64,000 nucleotides of DNA, taken from NCBI GenBank assembly GCA_019973155.2, contig BPQB01000027.1, forward strand, positions 351,834-415,833, written 5' to 3'. Numbering within the stretch: the stretch's first letter is position 1; every line of letters starts with the position of its first letter. The DNA is from Phanerochaete sordida. Lineage: Eukaryota; Basidiomycota; Agaricomycetes; Polyporales; Phanerochaetaceae. The notes under the pieces were generated by a model that was given only the letters and a program-made list of their open reading frames with translations, had not been told where the DNA came from and did no database searches. Both the position numbers and the translations under genes were made by a program. Positions 23,210-35,063 of the stretch are shown here, one piece after another.

Positions 23210-23655
23210 GTGGGTACAGCTCGAGCTCAAACCGGGCAGCGTCGCTCGACGGAGACCGTCGAAAGGCTCGGCGCCGGCGGCGGACCTCCTGAGGGAGGCA
23301 CATCTCAAGGATGTCGACCATTTCCAGAGAATTCAAGCCCGTTGAACATCGAGGACGCACGCTGTCAGTGTCAACGGAGGTTCCGAGAACCAGGCGTCCG
23401 GCGCGCTGACACGTCCTCGACAGTCGCCAGAAGTTCGGCTAAATGGCGGAAAATCGTGGGCTGAGAGCAGTGCGTGCCAATGAACATACCACTGAATGAC
23501 CTTCATAACCTCACTAGATTTAGCGTTGCGAACGCAAGGCACTCTAGGACGTACGGTAGACACCCCTTCATCGACTCAAGCGTCTCGCATACTCCAAGTG
23601 GGTAGCCAAGCCTAAACTCTCAAATGCGTATTGCGTCCGAGCCACTGCACATTGA
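23210..23655. other. Intergenic stretch
   Basis: Upstream flank of 7TM copy 2. It resembles the flank of copy 1 (9245-9440) as far as about 23.42 kb and then has no supported content. Confidence 0.5.
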
Positions 23656-26600
23656 TCACGCAGTCTTACCGCTCTTAGCGGCAAGGCGTGTCGACCTCCT
23701 CTGAGGAGCCTGCTGGTCGTTTGCCTTATTGCGAGCTGTAGGTCTGCGTTTCGCCGCGATCCTCAGTTCCGGGGCCTCAGCTGTTGCATCTAAGCCGCCG
23801 TCAACGCGCTTTCGCTTGCCAGAAGGTGACGGCGGCTGCGCGACCTCTACCGCGAGACGCGTCGAGCGCCGTGCACAGTGTGTTGTGGCAGCACCCTTCT
23901 TGACGTGCAAGGACCTCATGCCCGTCGCCGGCTCCGTGGATGTGGTGTCGGCTTTGCGAGGCATGGCGGCGGACTTGCGCGCAGTCGATTTCTTTTGGGC
24001 AGTCGCTGCTCGAGATGCACCCTTCGCCTTGGTCGAAGATGTTGCCTTCTTGGCGGGCGGCTTCTTTGTGGCCGCGACTCGCTTCGGGCTCTCTACCTTG
24101 CGCGTCGTCCTCCCTCGTCCAGACCTTGTGCGGGGTCCAGGCCGTGGGTTCTCCGCTTCCTGCACGGGCTCATCCACCTCCGCGACCGACGCAAGGTCAG
24201 AAATCCCCGTGTCCTTGCTGTCGCCGCTGCAGTACTGGCGCCGAGCCTCAGACAGGAGCTTGCGCAGGTCGACGCCGTGATACGCCTTGCGGCGCGAAGA
24301 CGTCATGACGTTCTGGCCAATGCACTGGTCGTATAGCACGTCGACGCGGTACGGCGCGATGTTCATCGGCGAGCCGTCCTCGTTGACGAATGCGTGGTCG
24401 AACAGGTTCAGCAGCGCGGCATGCGTGTCGAGCGGACGCAGTGCCGAGCTGCTCGCGCGCGAAGATGGGGTAGAGCCGCGCGAAGACGGAGCATACGTCG
24501 GCACGGCGCGCCGCTCGAGGAGGCCCCACATGCTGCGGAGGTTCTCGCCGCCCTGCTCGGCCTTCTCCTCGGCCGCCTTGCGCTCGGCATCCATCTCCGT
24601 GTGCTGCACCGTGGACTTGAACGCGAAGCTTGCGAGCGCGGCGTGGTTGACGCGCTTGTAGTGGCGGTGAAGCAACGCGTATGCCTTCTCGAGGAAGCGG
24701 GCGAGCGGCGTCGGCTTGTTGTCTATCTGCTGCAGCTGGATGGGGACGAAGGTCGTCTTGATGCATAGTTTCTTGTACGTGCCTCCGACGGAGTGTCCGT
24801 CCGGGAGGCGTTCGGCCGCGTGGAAGACGTCGTAGAACATGACGGCAAGCCGCTCGTTCACCGCATTGGACGCGCGCTGCTGCTCAAGAGACGAGCCCTT
24901 TGGAGCCGCAGACGACAGCGCATGAAGATGGAAGCGCATGGAAAAGTAGAGGATGATGTAGATGAAGGACTCGATATCGTCTGCCACCTCTGCCGGTTTC
25001 GTAGGGTAGCGCAGCGCAAGGGCAGATTTGAAGGGCCAGGTTCCCTGCAAACGATGGTTCAATTACCTGACAAACAGCGGAACGTGACGTCGAAGAGCTT
25101 ACCGAAACGCCTGCGGGCTCTGCAGCCGCGATACCTTGCTCCAAATCTTCCCGATACTTGGCCAAGTCCCAGTCGTTTAGGAAGCCGTGACCGTTCTCGA
25201 TGTTGATTAGGATATTACCAGGGCTGATGTCATGGTGAAGAACACCCGCCTTCTCCCAGGCATCCTGATGCCCTGTTGTACACACGCTCAGCACCTGCCA
25301 AATGCGATATGAGAGCGATACTTACCGAAGAACGCGTGATACACGAAGCTGATGAGCTCGAACGAGCCCTCGTATGTCTCCAGCGCTCGTCCTATCTCCT
25401 TCGTGACGAGGCGCGTGTGCACTCGCTCGGCGGGCCGCATATTGGCTGGCCGGTTCTGCATAAAGCTCTGGCTCTTGGTGCGTTGCTCGCTGATGTCCCC
25501 ACCTGCGACGGGCGTCGCAATGAACTCAACCTCCGCTGCGTGAAGCCGACGGTATGTCTCGAGCTCGGTGTGCTTGCGCGAGACGGCACGCCACGAGTCC
25601 TTGAGGAAGACCATGCGCTTGGTCTCGACCTCGAACGCAATGTACCCGCGCGTAGCCCGTCCCGTGGGCGAGCCGTTCCCTGCGCTCATCTTGCCGATGA
25701 GATAGGTCCGTGTCACAGGCGTCAAATCTTCGCCGTTCTCGTCGACCTCTGATATCTGCGGGGAGTTAGTCAAGTCTACCACGGGACAAGAGACTTGTAA
25801 TCCTGCAGTTAGTCGCTCTGACATGAATGAAGTATTTGCAGGCTCACCTGATAGATGAAATAGCGAATCGGATCTGCGTCCAGACAGTCTTGGTAGTACT
25901 CCTTCGATATCTTCGGCTTCTTCGCGTGATGATGGCGAAGGGTGCTGAGGTTCTCTTCGTTCGCAAAACAAACGGTCTGGTCGAAACCCATCTCCTTCGG
26001 CGGAAGGTTGACGAGGCGGTACATGAGGTTGCGGAAGTACACGAAGTCGGACTCCATGTTGATAGGTTTCGACACGATGCAGCCAGCGCGGTCGAACCGG
26101 AAGAATCGCGCAGTGGTGCCCGATATGTAGATGGAAAGGACATGCGTACGGTGCTGTCGAGAGAAGATCTCAATGTTGGACTTGACGAACTGCGCCCGCG
26201 ACTCTCGGGACTGTGGTGTCTCGCGCAAGAGTGGTACAGTGTTCTTCTTGCCCCGGCCCAGAGAGATGCCGACGGAGAATCCATAGCCAGCCTCGTCGTC
26301 TTTGCACTTCACCGCGATCGGCACGAGCATGTACGCCCAGGCGCATCTCGCCACGCTGGGGTTATCGTCGTTGACGTCGCGACTGAAGGCATTCTGAGCG
26401 GCAGCGTCGTCCGGGTAGAGGGCAAGGTCCGACAGAAAGTCGCTCTCCTTAGTCTCATAGTGATTGGCCACAATCTTGAACGTTCTAAGCGACCCAGAAA
26501 CCTTGGCCATATTGTTGAAGAGCGTGCACTGGTAGATATCAAGCTTCCGAACTAGGGGACGTGACAGCACGACCACTCACCAGAGGGTCATATCCTGCGT

Positions 26601-26817
26601 GCTGCGGCTGAAGGTCTCTCAGAAACTTGAGGAGTTCCAGGTCAGCCGGGTCCACCCTGTCGTCGTACGGCAAACTGTCGCCCGGCAGAAATTGTTCGAA
26701 TACCTCGCAGAAAACCTCGACTGTGACAGGGTCAATATCCTCAAGAAGCTTCCCGATGTAGTCCGGTTCCTGATATGGCGAGCCGTCCTTGCTGTATGCG
26801 CTGAACTCGGCGGCCAT
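23656..26817 (-). CDS. FunK1-type fungal protein kinase
   Basis: Five exons running from ATG 26817 (start MAAEFSAYSK). The N-terminal region leads into the FunK1 domain (RTFKIVANHYETKESDFLSD, then WAYMLVPIAVKCKDD), ATP-lobe parts with MVFLKDSWRAVSR, and a catalytic loop LHHDISPGNIL with HHD in place of HRD. The metal-binding motif is NDWD. After SGTWPFKSALALRYP and DDIESFIYI comes a long basic, Lys/Ala-rich tail (RSTRLAVEV, KKATSS) that looks disordered and nucleus-directed. The exon joining FFG to HQDAWEKAG uses gtaagt...acaacag (53 bases). FunK1 kinases are expanded in mushrooms and their substrates are unknown. No damage was seen. Confidence 0.9.
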
Positions 26818-27591
26818 AGTCTTCTGACGACGAGACCCTGGTTTCACGTTCTACGCCGGGCTACGTGAAATTTAGGCCCAGGGATACAAGTGTCTTCGCA
26901 GGCACCAAAAGAAGTTCGAGCGGAGACCTCTGATGCGTCGTTTGCAGAGAGACGTTGGAGCACAATGGGCTGATGCGGGTCGCCTGGAAAGGTGGATGTC
27001 GTCTGGTTGTGTAGACTTAGACGGCCTGCTTACAGTCAAGCTAGAAAAGACCTTGGTGCAGTGGCCAAAAGTCGCAATGTTGAGAGGTAATGCAGGGTCT
27101 TCACTTAATATTTATATGGTTTAATCTAGCTCTACGACACGCTGACGGAAAAGTTAGCGGCTGTATGCACACGGCCTGCGCCACAAGAAATTCACACTCA
27201 CCGTGCCTCGCAGACTTATGCGAAGAAGGCCACAACACTCCAACACTACAGCTTCTCCTCTCACAGAGGATATGAAGCGCGTGAGATGACCAAGCGTGGG
27301 TGTTGTCGTGGTAGTGGCGAGAGCTGCGCACTGGTTCCAAAGCAGGGAACACGGCGCATCAGGCGCATAGACGCCAGACCCTGAACCCGACCACGACGAC
27401 CTCCACCTCGGCGAGCTTCGCCTCTGCCTCCCCTTCACATGTCCCCGCTGTCTCGCGCAACGGCAGAGACCCCAACGCCCGCCTCAGCCAAGTGCTGCCG
27501 CATGTAAAGCACGCGCCGCCGCCAATTTGGAATTCTGCCCGAGGCTCCCATCCGCCCGCGACGAGTATTCGTATTGCCCGCTCCCCGCGCC
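26818..27591. other. Intergenic stretch
   Basis: No gene supported. It contains the divergent promoter space between FunK1 (minus) and the DUF202 gene (plus). Confidence 0.5.
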
Positions 27592-28300
27592 ATGTCGCAC
27601 CCCCAGCTCTACGAGGTCGCCCGCGCCGAGGCCTCCGGTGCCTTCGCCCCGCCGTCGACGCCCGACGCCTACCGCCACATGACCGACAGCCCCGAGCACG
27701 AGTCCGCCGACGCCGCGACGTTCGGTGCGCCCTCGCGCCAGGACACCCGCACGGACGCCGCGCTCCGCGCCGACACCCGCGACGACACGACGACAGTCAG
27801 CGGCGCCTCGCCGAAGCCCCGAAAGCGCAGGCTGGGCTGGCTCCGCAAGGGCGACGGCCTCGGGCAGTGGAACCCTGCGCTCACGCTCGAGAACTCGGGC
27901 AGCGTCGCGCGCGACCACCTCGCGAGCGAGCGCACCTTCCTCGCGTACGTCCGCACGAGCCTCACGATCGCCTCGACGGGTGTCGGTGCGTACCCAGTTT
28001 GCGATGGGCTGCGCCAGATAGGCTGATCGCGCTGCAGCACTCGTCCAGCTGTTCACAATCTCCGCCGCAACGTCGAACCACAGCCTCGAGGCGTACTCAA
28101 GACCGATAGGGGCCGTCGTCATCTGCGTCGGCCTCGCGACGCTCGCCCTCGGCCTCACGCGGTATTTCGCTATCCAGAACGCACTCATTGACGGCAACTA
28201 CCCCGTCGCCCGCGTGAGCACCATGCTCCTCGCACTCGTCATGATGGCAATCATCGTAGTTGTTTTCGGGATCATTGTGGGGGTGCGGTCAAAACCTTGA
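27592..28300 (+). CDS. DUF202 membrane protein
   Basis: Exons 27592-27985 and 28038-28300 with a 52-base intron (gtgcgt...gctgcag) encode 218 residues. After a disordered, charged N-terminus comes the DUF202 hallmark DHLASERTFLAYVRTSLTIA followed by three predicted membrane helices (TSLTIASTGVALVQLF, PIGAVVICVGLATLALGL, MLLALVMMAIIVVVFGIIVG). DUF202 is found in bacterial YidH-like proteins and in the fungal vac-transporter chaperone (VTC) proteins. This one is a stand-alone domain without SPX, so a VTC1-like role is only a guess. Confidence 0.88.
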
Positions 28301-28795
28301 GAAGGCAGGAGGTCCAGGGACTGAGGTGCGTCTTCTGCTCGTTCGACTTGACCCATGCTAACCGTCGCCGTCCAGCCCGTATCCCGATTTGCTTGGATTT
28401 GCTCGATATACCCCCACCACCGGCATTGTTTACCCCTCTCAGTTCTTTCGTGCCGAAGGTCGTTCACCTCCACTCCGCATATCACGAACGAAGTTCTGCG
28501 CTGCTGGCCTACTACGATCACATAGACACTCCTGCTCTTATTCGCAATGCAATACCTCGCTGCCGCCTAGGTCGTCAAATTGGCCGAGAAAGCAAAGCTT
28601 ATATGATGTCATCTGCGAATCTCATTCATGTCCGCATGGACCGTGGGCGAGCTCAGGCCACCATCCTGGATTCTGGGTCGGGCACACAATCCCGTCCGTG
28701 GCAGCGCATTTCACTGATGGCACAGCGGGACAGAGCCCACACACGTGGACTGCACCCGCGCAAAGTAAAGACAGTCTGGCATTGCAGCAAGCGCA
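28301..28795. other. Intergenic stretch
   Basis: Short convergent space between the DUF202 gene and 7TM copy 3, with nothing supported. Confidence 0.5.
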
Positions 28796-30421
28796 CTACG
28801 GCATGTCCGCATAGAACTCGGGGCGCGTGCGCGCGTCGTCGTCCGCAGGGTCGCGCTCGGGCTCGCACGACGTGCGCCCCTCGGACGCGTACAGCTCGAT
28901 GTGCGTCGTGAGCGCGTGCGACACGCCGTCGCTCTTGCGCAGGCTCGCCGCGCGCGCCGGTTTCGGGCGCGAGGCCAGGCTGCGTGCGCGTGCGTGAGTC
29001 CGGCTGTGCCACAGGGTTGGCGAGGGGATGGAGCGGGCGCGGAGGCGTACCTGGCGGAGTCGGACTCGCGCATCTCGAGCAGGGAGGTGACAAAGGCGGA
29101 GGAGGTGATGACGCTGCGCGTGGTGAGCGTGGGCGGGGACGGGTGCGGGGGAGGGCGCACCAGATCGTACCGCCTGGTGCGGTGAGGATGACGTTCATGG
29201 TGTCTGGACGGGCGGTCAGTGAAGCGTTCGTGGACGCGACCTTCGGGACGCACTGTTCAGGTTCAGCGACACCATGATCTGCGGTGGAATCCGCTGTCAG
29301 CAGCTATGCAAGCCTGAGAGGCGCGCCGCGCACCATCATAGGTATGCACGCCGCGCACGAGATAAGCACGTATCCGAGGCCCTGCGAGACGACCGTCGTC
29401 CAGAGCGGCGAGCTCGACGGCAGGCCCTGGCGGCGCATGCCCGCAAGCGTGAACACGAGGATGATGAGGTCCCACACGAGCGCTGCGCGACAGTGAGGAT
29501 GTGGTTGGGGGCGCGCGGGGCCGGCGACGCACTGAAGGTGTAGAAGCCGAGGAGCTGCGGCTGGCCCTTGGCCGTGAGGACCATGCACACGTGGTGCGTC
29601 GGGTCCCACTTGGACTGCACGGACTCGAGCCCCACTGGCGCGTGTCAGCGAGGGAAGCAGGGCGAGTGGAGGTGGGAGACGCACTGACGAAGGCAAAGAC
29701 GCCGTGCACGGCGCAGATGATGGCAAGTGCGAGGCGAATGAGGCGGATGTCCTTCCACATCGCGACGCTGCAGCGGAATGTGAGCGTGGAGCGTTTGGTG
29801 GCGCGCGGAGGAGACGCACGCGCGCAGGCCGAGGTTTGTGCTTGCTGCTGCGACCGCGGTGTTTCCTAGAATCTGCGAGCGATCAGCTGGTCGCGCGGTG
29901 TCGGAGCGGCGCATATACTCACCGCAGTGACCTTCAGCCCAGCTGGACAGCCCGTCAGATCTTATTCTTCTTCGTCACGTCGGAGAATTCTCACCGGCAC
30001 TGTCACAATTGAGAAGGATCTTCTGGACGTTCGTGGTGACGATGCTGAGCACCGCTGGTGAGAACTTCAGGGTGTACGACGCGACGCTTTGCATTTGCTC
30101 ACATTGTAAGGACTGTCGCAAGATGAAAGTACCGCGCTATGAAATATGACACCTATATGCACGTGAAGAGCCTCAGTCGCGTCGCGAATGACTGGAAGAA
30201 ATACGCACATGAGCCCAATTGAAGCGCATCTTTCGCGTGAGTAGTGCCCACTCGACCTTGGGCAGCGAAAGAAGCCAGTACCAGCTGTTCACATCAGCGG
30301 AGCGTGCGACGCAAAGCAGGAGAAGCACGCACACATAAAAGCCGGTGGAAAACACGCCGACCATTCTAAAGACGAAGCCGCATAGCGCCTGCACTTCTGG
30401 GTCCCTCCACTGTACAACCAT
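28796..30421 (-). CDS. 7TM membrane protein, copy 3
   Basis: More diverged from copies 1 and 2 but with the same order: VQWRDPEVQALCGFVFRMVG, WYWLLSLPKVEWALLTRKMR, SYFIARYFHLATVLT, LWTTVVSQGLGYVLISC, NTMNVILTAPGG and end EFYADMP. The last intron of copies 1 and 2 is absent, and the C-terminal tail runs through as one exon (TTHIELYASEG onwards). In place of the first exon of copy 1 there is a relic (about 30590-30640) in which FRNVITT is followed by Gly and an in-frame TAA. The start is therefore put at Met 30421. Introns are mostly GT-AG and intact. Confidence 0.75.
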
Positions 30422-30852
30422 GCGGTGCGCGGGGCGTGCGGGCTAGAGATGCGGAGCCAGTGTGCCTGGTGCGGACTGGGGGCGTCGGGGGCGGTTGTGA
30501 GGGGGCGGGGAAAGGGCACGGCGCGCGGACACATATTTGTGGTGATGAGAGGCCGGCGAAACAGAACACGCGCGCGGCCCAGTTTGGTAAGACCGTTATC
30601 CGGTCGTGATGACGTTCCTGAAGACAGGCGGGCACCCGTGGGTGAGGCTGCGGCGACTCAATTCAACGACCGTCGCCGGAGCGTTGCGCGTCGCGAGCTG
30701 TGAGAGTCTCTGCCGTCCGACCACGAGGAAGGCTAAACGAACGAGGTAGGAGCGTCCCACGACTTGGGATTCACGTGACAAGACGCCACGAAGGTGGCGC
30801 TTATCAAGGCAAGCAGGGGATCAGTCGAGCTGCCGCGACCCGCTTCTTATCG

Positions 30853-31499
30853 CTAGGCAGTTCCGAGTAGCTCACGGTGATCATGGGTCGCCATCCCGAG
30901 TTTGAGCACGGTATTCTGCGTGTGTCTGCCAGTGACTCGGAGCCGCCGCCTGAGATTCGAATGAGCTTTGCTTCCTCTCGGAGACAAATGGACTGGTGCT
31001 CACCGTATTTGACCTCTCATAGCGACTCTGAGCCCTTCAACGCAGCCGTGACGATCTTATGTGGCAGTGACATCGAGTTCAGCATGCGTGCATGCGGAAC
31101 TGGGCGCATATACTCACCTTCAAGGCCCGCGGCATACAAGGCGAGGCAGCGGTCGGGCTCCGGGTCAGGCAGCAGGGGAGGTGGGGGGAAGAAAGAGAGG
31201 TGCGGGGCGCCGTTTCGAGCTTGCCCGGTATATATGGACTTTTGGAGAGGCGTCGTGCTTCGGACAGTGACGCGGTGGCGCTGACGGAGTGCGAAAATGG
31301 CGGGCTGATCTGGCAAGATGGGACGAGCAACATACCAGATTGGGACAAACGGAAGGGCGTGCGGGTGACAGTTGATATGGAAGGCTTCGAAGAGAATGTC
31401 CCGAAGAAGGTCGTGGACGAGACAGAGCACAAGCTGACGCGCTGACGCGACGCAGCTCCGGGCAGCTCCAGGAGGCGCAGATTCTGACTGGCGGGACAT
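30853..31499 (-). CDS. Possible three-exon gene, unknown
   Basis: A true ATG at 31499 opens a long frame to about 31122 (ends PEPDRCLALYAAGLE), followed by a good intron (gtgagtatatg...cataag) and then a second one (gtgagcacc...tctcag) before a stop at 30853. Splicing gives an open product with parts such as SARQLVLCLVHDLLRDILFE. I recognise no family. The plus strand also has a protein-like frame here (31092-31445, with DMEGFEENVPKKVVDETEH), so only one of the two can be real. Confidence 0.3.
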
Positions 31500-31677
31500 T
31501 TGTCGTCATTTGAGTGATATAAAAGTCGAGACAGGGCAAGACCCTTGCCAGGGTTATTATTCAGGGATCACAGAGCGGTATACTGTAATGATAGAGCAAG
31601 GAGAAAGGAATCGCGATTGTGCAGTGCCAGCCAATACAACCACGAATAACGTAAGTAGATACATGGACATCATCACT

Positions 31678-33731
31678 TCATACCCTCCGAGAGCTGGTGT
31701 ACCAGGGCTGCGAGCCGTAGGGATACGGAACATCGAGCATGTAGCTGGCTCTCTCAGTACCCCAATCCCGCTTCGACTTCGCCTTCTCTTTTGCGTCTTC
31801 ACTGTCGGTGAACCGATCTCGGTACTCGTCTGCCTTCGCCAGCAGCTCCCGCATGCGCTGCACCCCGGCCCTGGACGGTTTCCCACTCGCCTTCAGGATA
31901 CTCCTCCCAGGCAGGGTCACGCGAGTATCATGGTGCGGCCGCTTCTTGACGGGCGGGTCCCCGGCGTTCTGCGGGTACTCCGGCATGGGAGCCTCGGGCG
32001 GGACGCTCGGGTACGACCGGTGGTAGTATTCTGACTGGCTGCGCGTGAGGATCGGCGGGCCTTCGTGCTGCTTGCCCTGGAGCTCGGGGAACAGCGCCGG
32101 CGGGTACACGGCCTTCTTGCGCTGCTTGACGAGGGCGTGCAGCTCCTCCTCTAGGGCGTCGCGCGCCGCCTCCACTGCAAAGCACCGTTCCCGCACAGCC
32201 TGCGCGTCCGGGTCCAGGCTTGTGCCTGCATCTGCGCCGAGATCCGACCCCTCGTCTACATCGGGGATCCCGTAGGCGTCCCACTCGCTGAGCGCGCTGT
32301 CGAGCGCTTCTTCCTCTACGGCGAGCGCGGCCTGGAGCTCGCGGTAGCGCACGCGCGTGTGCACGGCCTCCTCCTCCGCGCCAGCGAAGTCGTGCGTGAA
32401 CGCGCGCAGCTTCTGCCAGCGGCCGGGCCCGCCGCGCACGTGCTGCCGCACGGTGAGCGGCGCGCGCTGGCCTCTGGGGGGGTCTGGCCCCGGGAACCAC
32501 TGCGGCTTGAGCGGCGGGGCGTGGAAGACCTGCAGCATCTCGTTCAGCTGCCGCCGCGCGTGCGCGTACGTCTGGCCGGGGACCAGCACGCGCATTGGGG
32601 GCGATGCGATGGTGCGGCGGGCAGAGGGCCTGGCGGAGGCGGCGGGAGCAGTGGTGGACATGGAAGGGCTTGGCGGAGTTTGTGAACTTGACGCGGTCGA
32701 AGGTCCGGCGACGGGCTCCGCCGGAGGTGCGCCGTCCTCCGTCTGCCGCTTACTTGCCGGGATCTCGTCCGCATCGTACATGTCCTTGAGCATGTCCTTC
32801 AACCTACGCATCTCCTCCTCGAACTCTTCCGGTGTTGCCAGATCGAGGAGCACGTCCTCGTGCCGCTCGCGAACACGCGCCCGCGAGAAGTCGACGATCC
32901 GCACACTCCAGTCGGGCGCGATGAGGAAGTGGTGCCGCTGGATGTTCCCGTGGAGCACGCCGCGCGCGTGCACCTGCTGCAGCGCCCAGACACAGCGGTC
33001 GCGCACCCGCCGCGGCATGCCCGCGCCGGCCTCGATCCAGAGGTACCTGTCGGGGGCGTGCATCGCGAGCGAGAGTGTCGCGCCGTCCGTGTATGCGCCG
33101 AGCACGCGCGGGACTACGAAGTCTTGCAGGTTCTTGAGGTAGTGCGGCGAGTCGTAGAGTGCGATCTGCGGGGCTCGCTCAGGTGAGTGGGCGTGTGATG
33201 TTGTGGCGGACGCACCTCGTTCAGCGCCGCGACGTAGGACTGCCGCTCGGACACCGGATAGGTCTTGCAGACGAAATGCATACCCCGCAGCTCGTCCGAC
33301 ATTCCGCGCTGCAGCCACACGGTGCTGTTCGACCCCTCGCGCAGCTTCATGACGGTCTTGGACTGGACATCCGATGCCTGTCCACCTGCGCCTTCGTAGC
33401 ACAGTTTGTCTTCCGGCGTACCGGTTGGGCACTCAACCGGCGAATACTTCGGTGACCACGGCCGTGTGCGCCGCAGGTGGGCGGGGTCGGATTCTTTGGG
33501 GTTCACAAGGACGAGGGCAGGGTGCTGGAGCAAGGATTTCCAGAAGGGGGAGCAGATCGCCGGCGTGCTCTCGTGCGTGACCTTGGGGTTCCTGCACATG
33601 AAGTACGTGCGCATGCGGTCGAACGGTTCTTGTTCTGTGAGGAACCAGTCGCCTTTCTGTTTGGGCGGTTTGGTGAGAATGTATGTCGTGCGCCCGACTT
33701 TGTGTGTCTTGGTCGTGGTGTCCTTCGGCAT
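31678..33731 (-). CDS. Protein-kinase-like protein (pseudokinase)
   Basis: Exons 33731-33216 and 33165-31678 (intron 50 bases, gtgcgt...ccgcag) encode 667 residues. The region after YDSPHYLKNLQDFVVPRVLG aligns with a kinase C-lobe seen in mushroom kinase-like proteins: QVHARGVLHGNIQRHHFLIA replaces the catalytic HRD loop by HGN, and IVDFSRAR replaces DFG. The catalytic Asp is missing, so phosphotransfer is unlikely. The rest is long, charged and disordered (PPPPS, KRDW and EEE runs). The function may be binding or regulatory. Confidence 0.75.
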
Positions 33732-35063
33732 TGCGCTAGAGTCTGTGGGCTGGGCCGAGGGAAGGAAGAAGGGATCACGATGGGTGTTGGTGCTCGAAGG
33801 ATGTGGTCAGAAGTAAGGTGAGTGGCCATGCTTCCAGCTTCTTTGTGCAGGGAGTGGCGGCCTCAGTGGTCCAGGCAGCGCGCAAGCGCCGGCTCGGATA
33901 CGCACGCCACATCCTGCGATCTTGGAAGCGGATGAAGATGAGCGTTCTGCTGCAGCTGTACTGCTCGGCCATGAGATCTCGAGAGCTGACAGTTACATCT
34001 GTTCGTACTTACGCACGACGTCGGGCGGTGCGCCCTCGAGGCCTTGAGGCGCATCAGCTGCGGCACCGATGCAGTCGATCCGCGAACGTCGTGAAACAAG
34101 AATCAAAGATAGACAATCAGAAAATTTTGGCGCATTCCAGGCCTGGATGTTGCGTCGACGACAAGGCCGTCGTCGAGGCCGTCGAGGGTCGTCGTCGTCG
34201 GTCGTCAAGGGCTCCGGCGCTCATTTCATTTTCCTCGTGGCGCGCGGCCGGCTTCGGGTGCAGTTCTCCTCCTTTCGTCTTCCCATAGCCTCGTGTCTTT
34301 CCAATCCTCCTTTGCCCTTGACTACAGCCTCCACGAAGATGGTGAGGAATGGAGACAAGAGCACGGGCTCTCAGGCATGCTCGCCGCAATTGTCTACGCC
34401 TCTGAGGTCCAACCATAGCCCGAAATCTTAGACTTGCGATGCGATGCGCTAGCAGCTGCGAACATCTCATCTCAGATGTCGGCATGCAGGGTGGACGACT
34501 GAAATTGCTTGCAAGCCGTATCTGACGATCATGAACCCAGCTTTTGACTGTGGCTTTGTCCATTGTTTTGCAGCTGCCAAAGAGGCTGGTCTCTGCATTG
34601 TACTTCTCGTGTTTAAGTTCGAGTGAGGCTGAACGCCATCCAGTTACAGAAGCAAAGCACTTGATTTTACTGCACAACACATATGACATCTGCGATGGAC
34701 ATTTTCTCATGACCGTCAGAAGTGACCGAGATATGAAAGATCTCGTATCGAGGTGCGCTGCGAAGCATAACAACCGGTCGTCAAGCAAGCCATCCGTTCG
34801 TACCTTGCAAAAAGCATTCACCCACACGTGAAAGTCTTTGTGCTGCAAGTATAAAGCAATGGGCCACCGGTGCGCTGCTCTTCTTCAGCTTGCTCACCCC
34901 CATCATCTCTCCTAACTTCTCTTTTCCCCTCACCCAGGTCGGACGTACTGAGTACTCCGCATTGCGTTGACGCAGCAAAGTCTTTCATTCATTCACTTCG
35001 CTCTTCTGCTCTCTTTCTGCACCAGCACTTCGCCTCTATCAACTTCAGTCCTTACCACTCATC
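33732..35063. other. Intergenic stretch with promoter of the secreted gene
   Basis: No gene could be supported: open frames at 33803-34288 (plus) and 34117-34848 (minus) overlap each other. A minus-strand exon-like piece with MAEQYSCSRTLIFIRFQD near 33.97 kb could be part of an unresolved gene. TATAAAG at 34850-34856, followed by a pyrimidine-rich leader, precedes the next gene. Confidence 0.45.

Noticed and set aside
7362..30421. STE3 pheromone receptors, and so a B mating-type locus
   Set aside because: The assembled 7TM proteins carry VEW...TR...RYF, LW...QGLGY and MNVI blocks of another mushroom family, and no STE3 hallmarks were seen.
34117..34848. Minus-strand frame of 243 codons
   Set aside because: No recognisable domains. 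It starts in the promoter region of the secreted gene and has no splice support.
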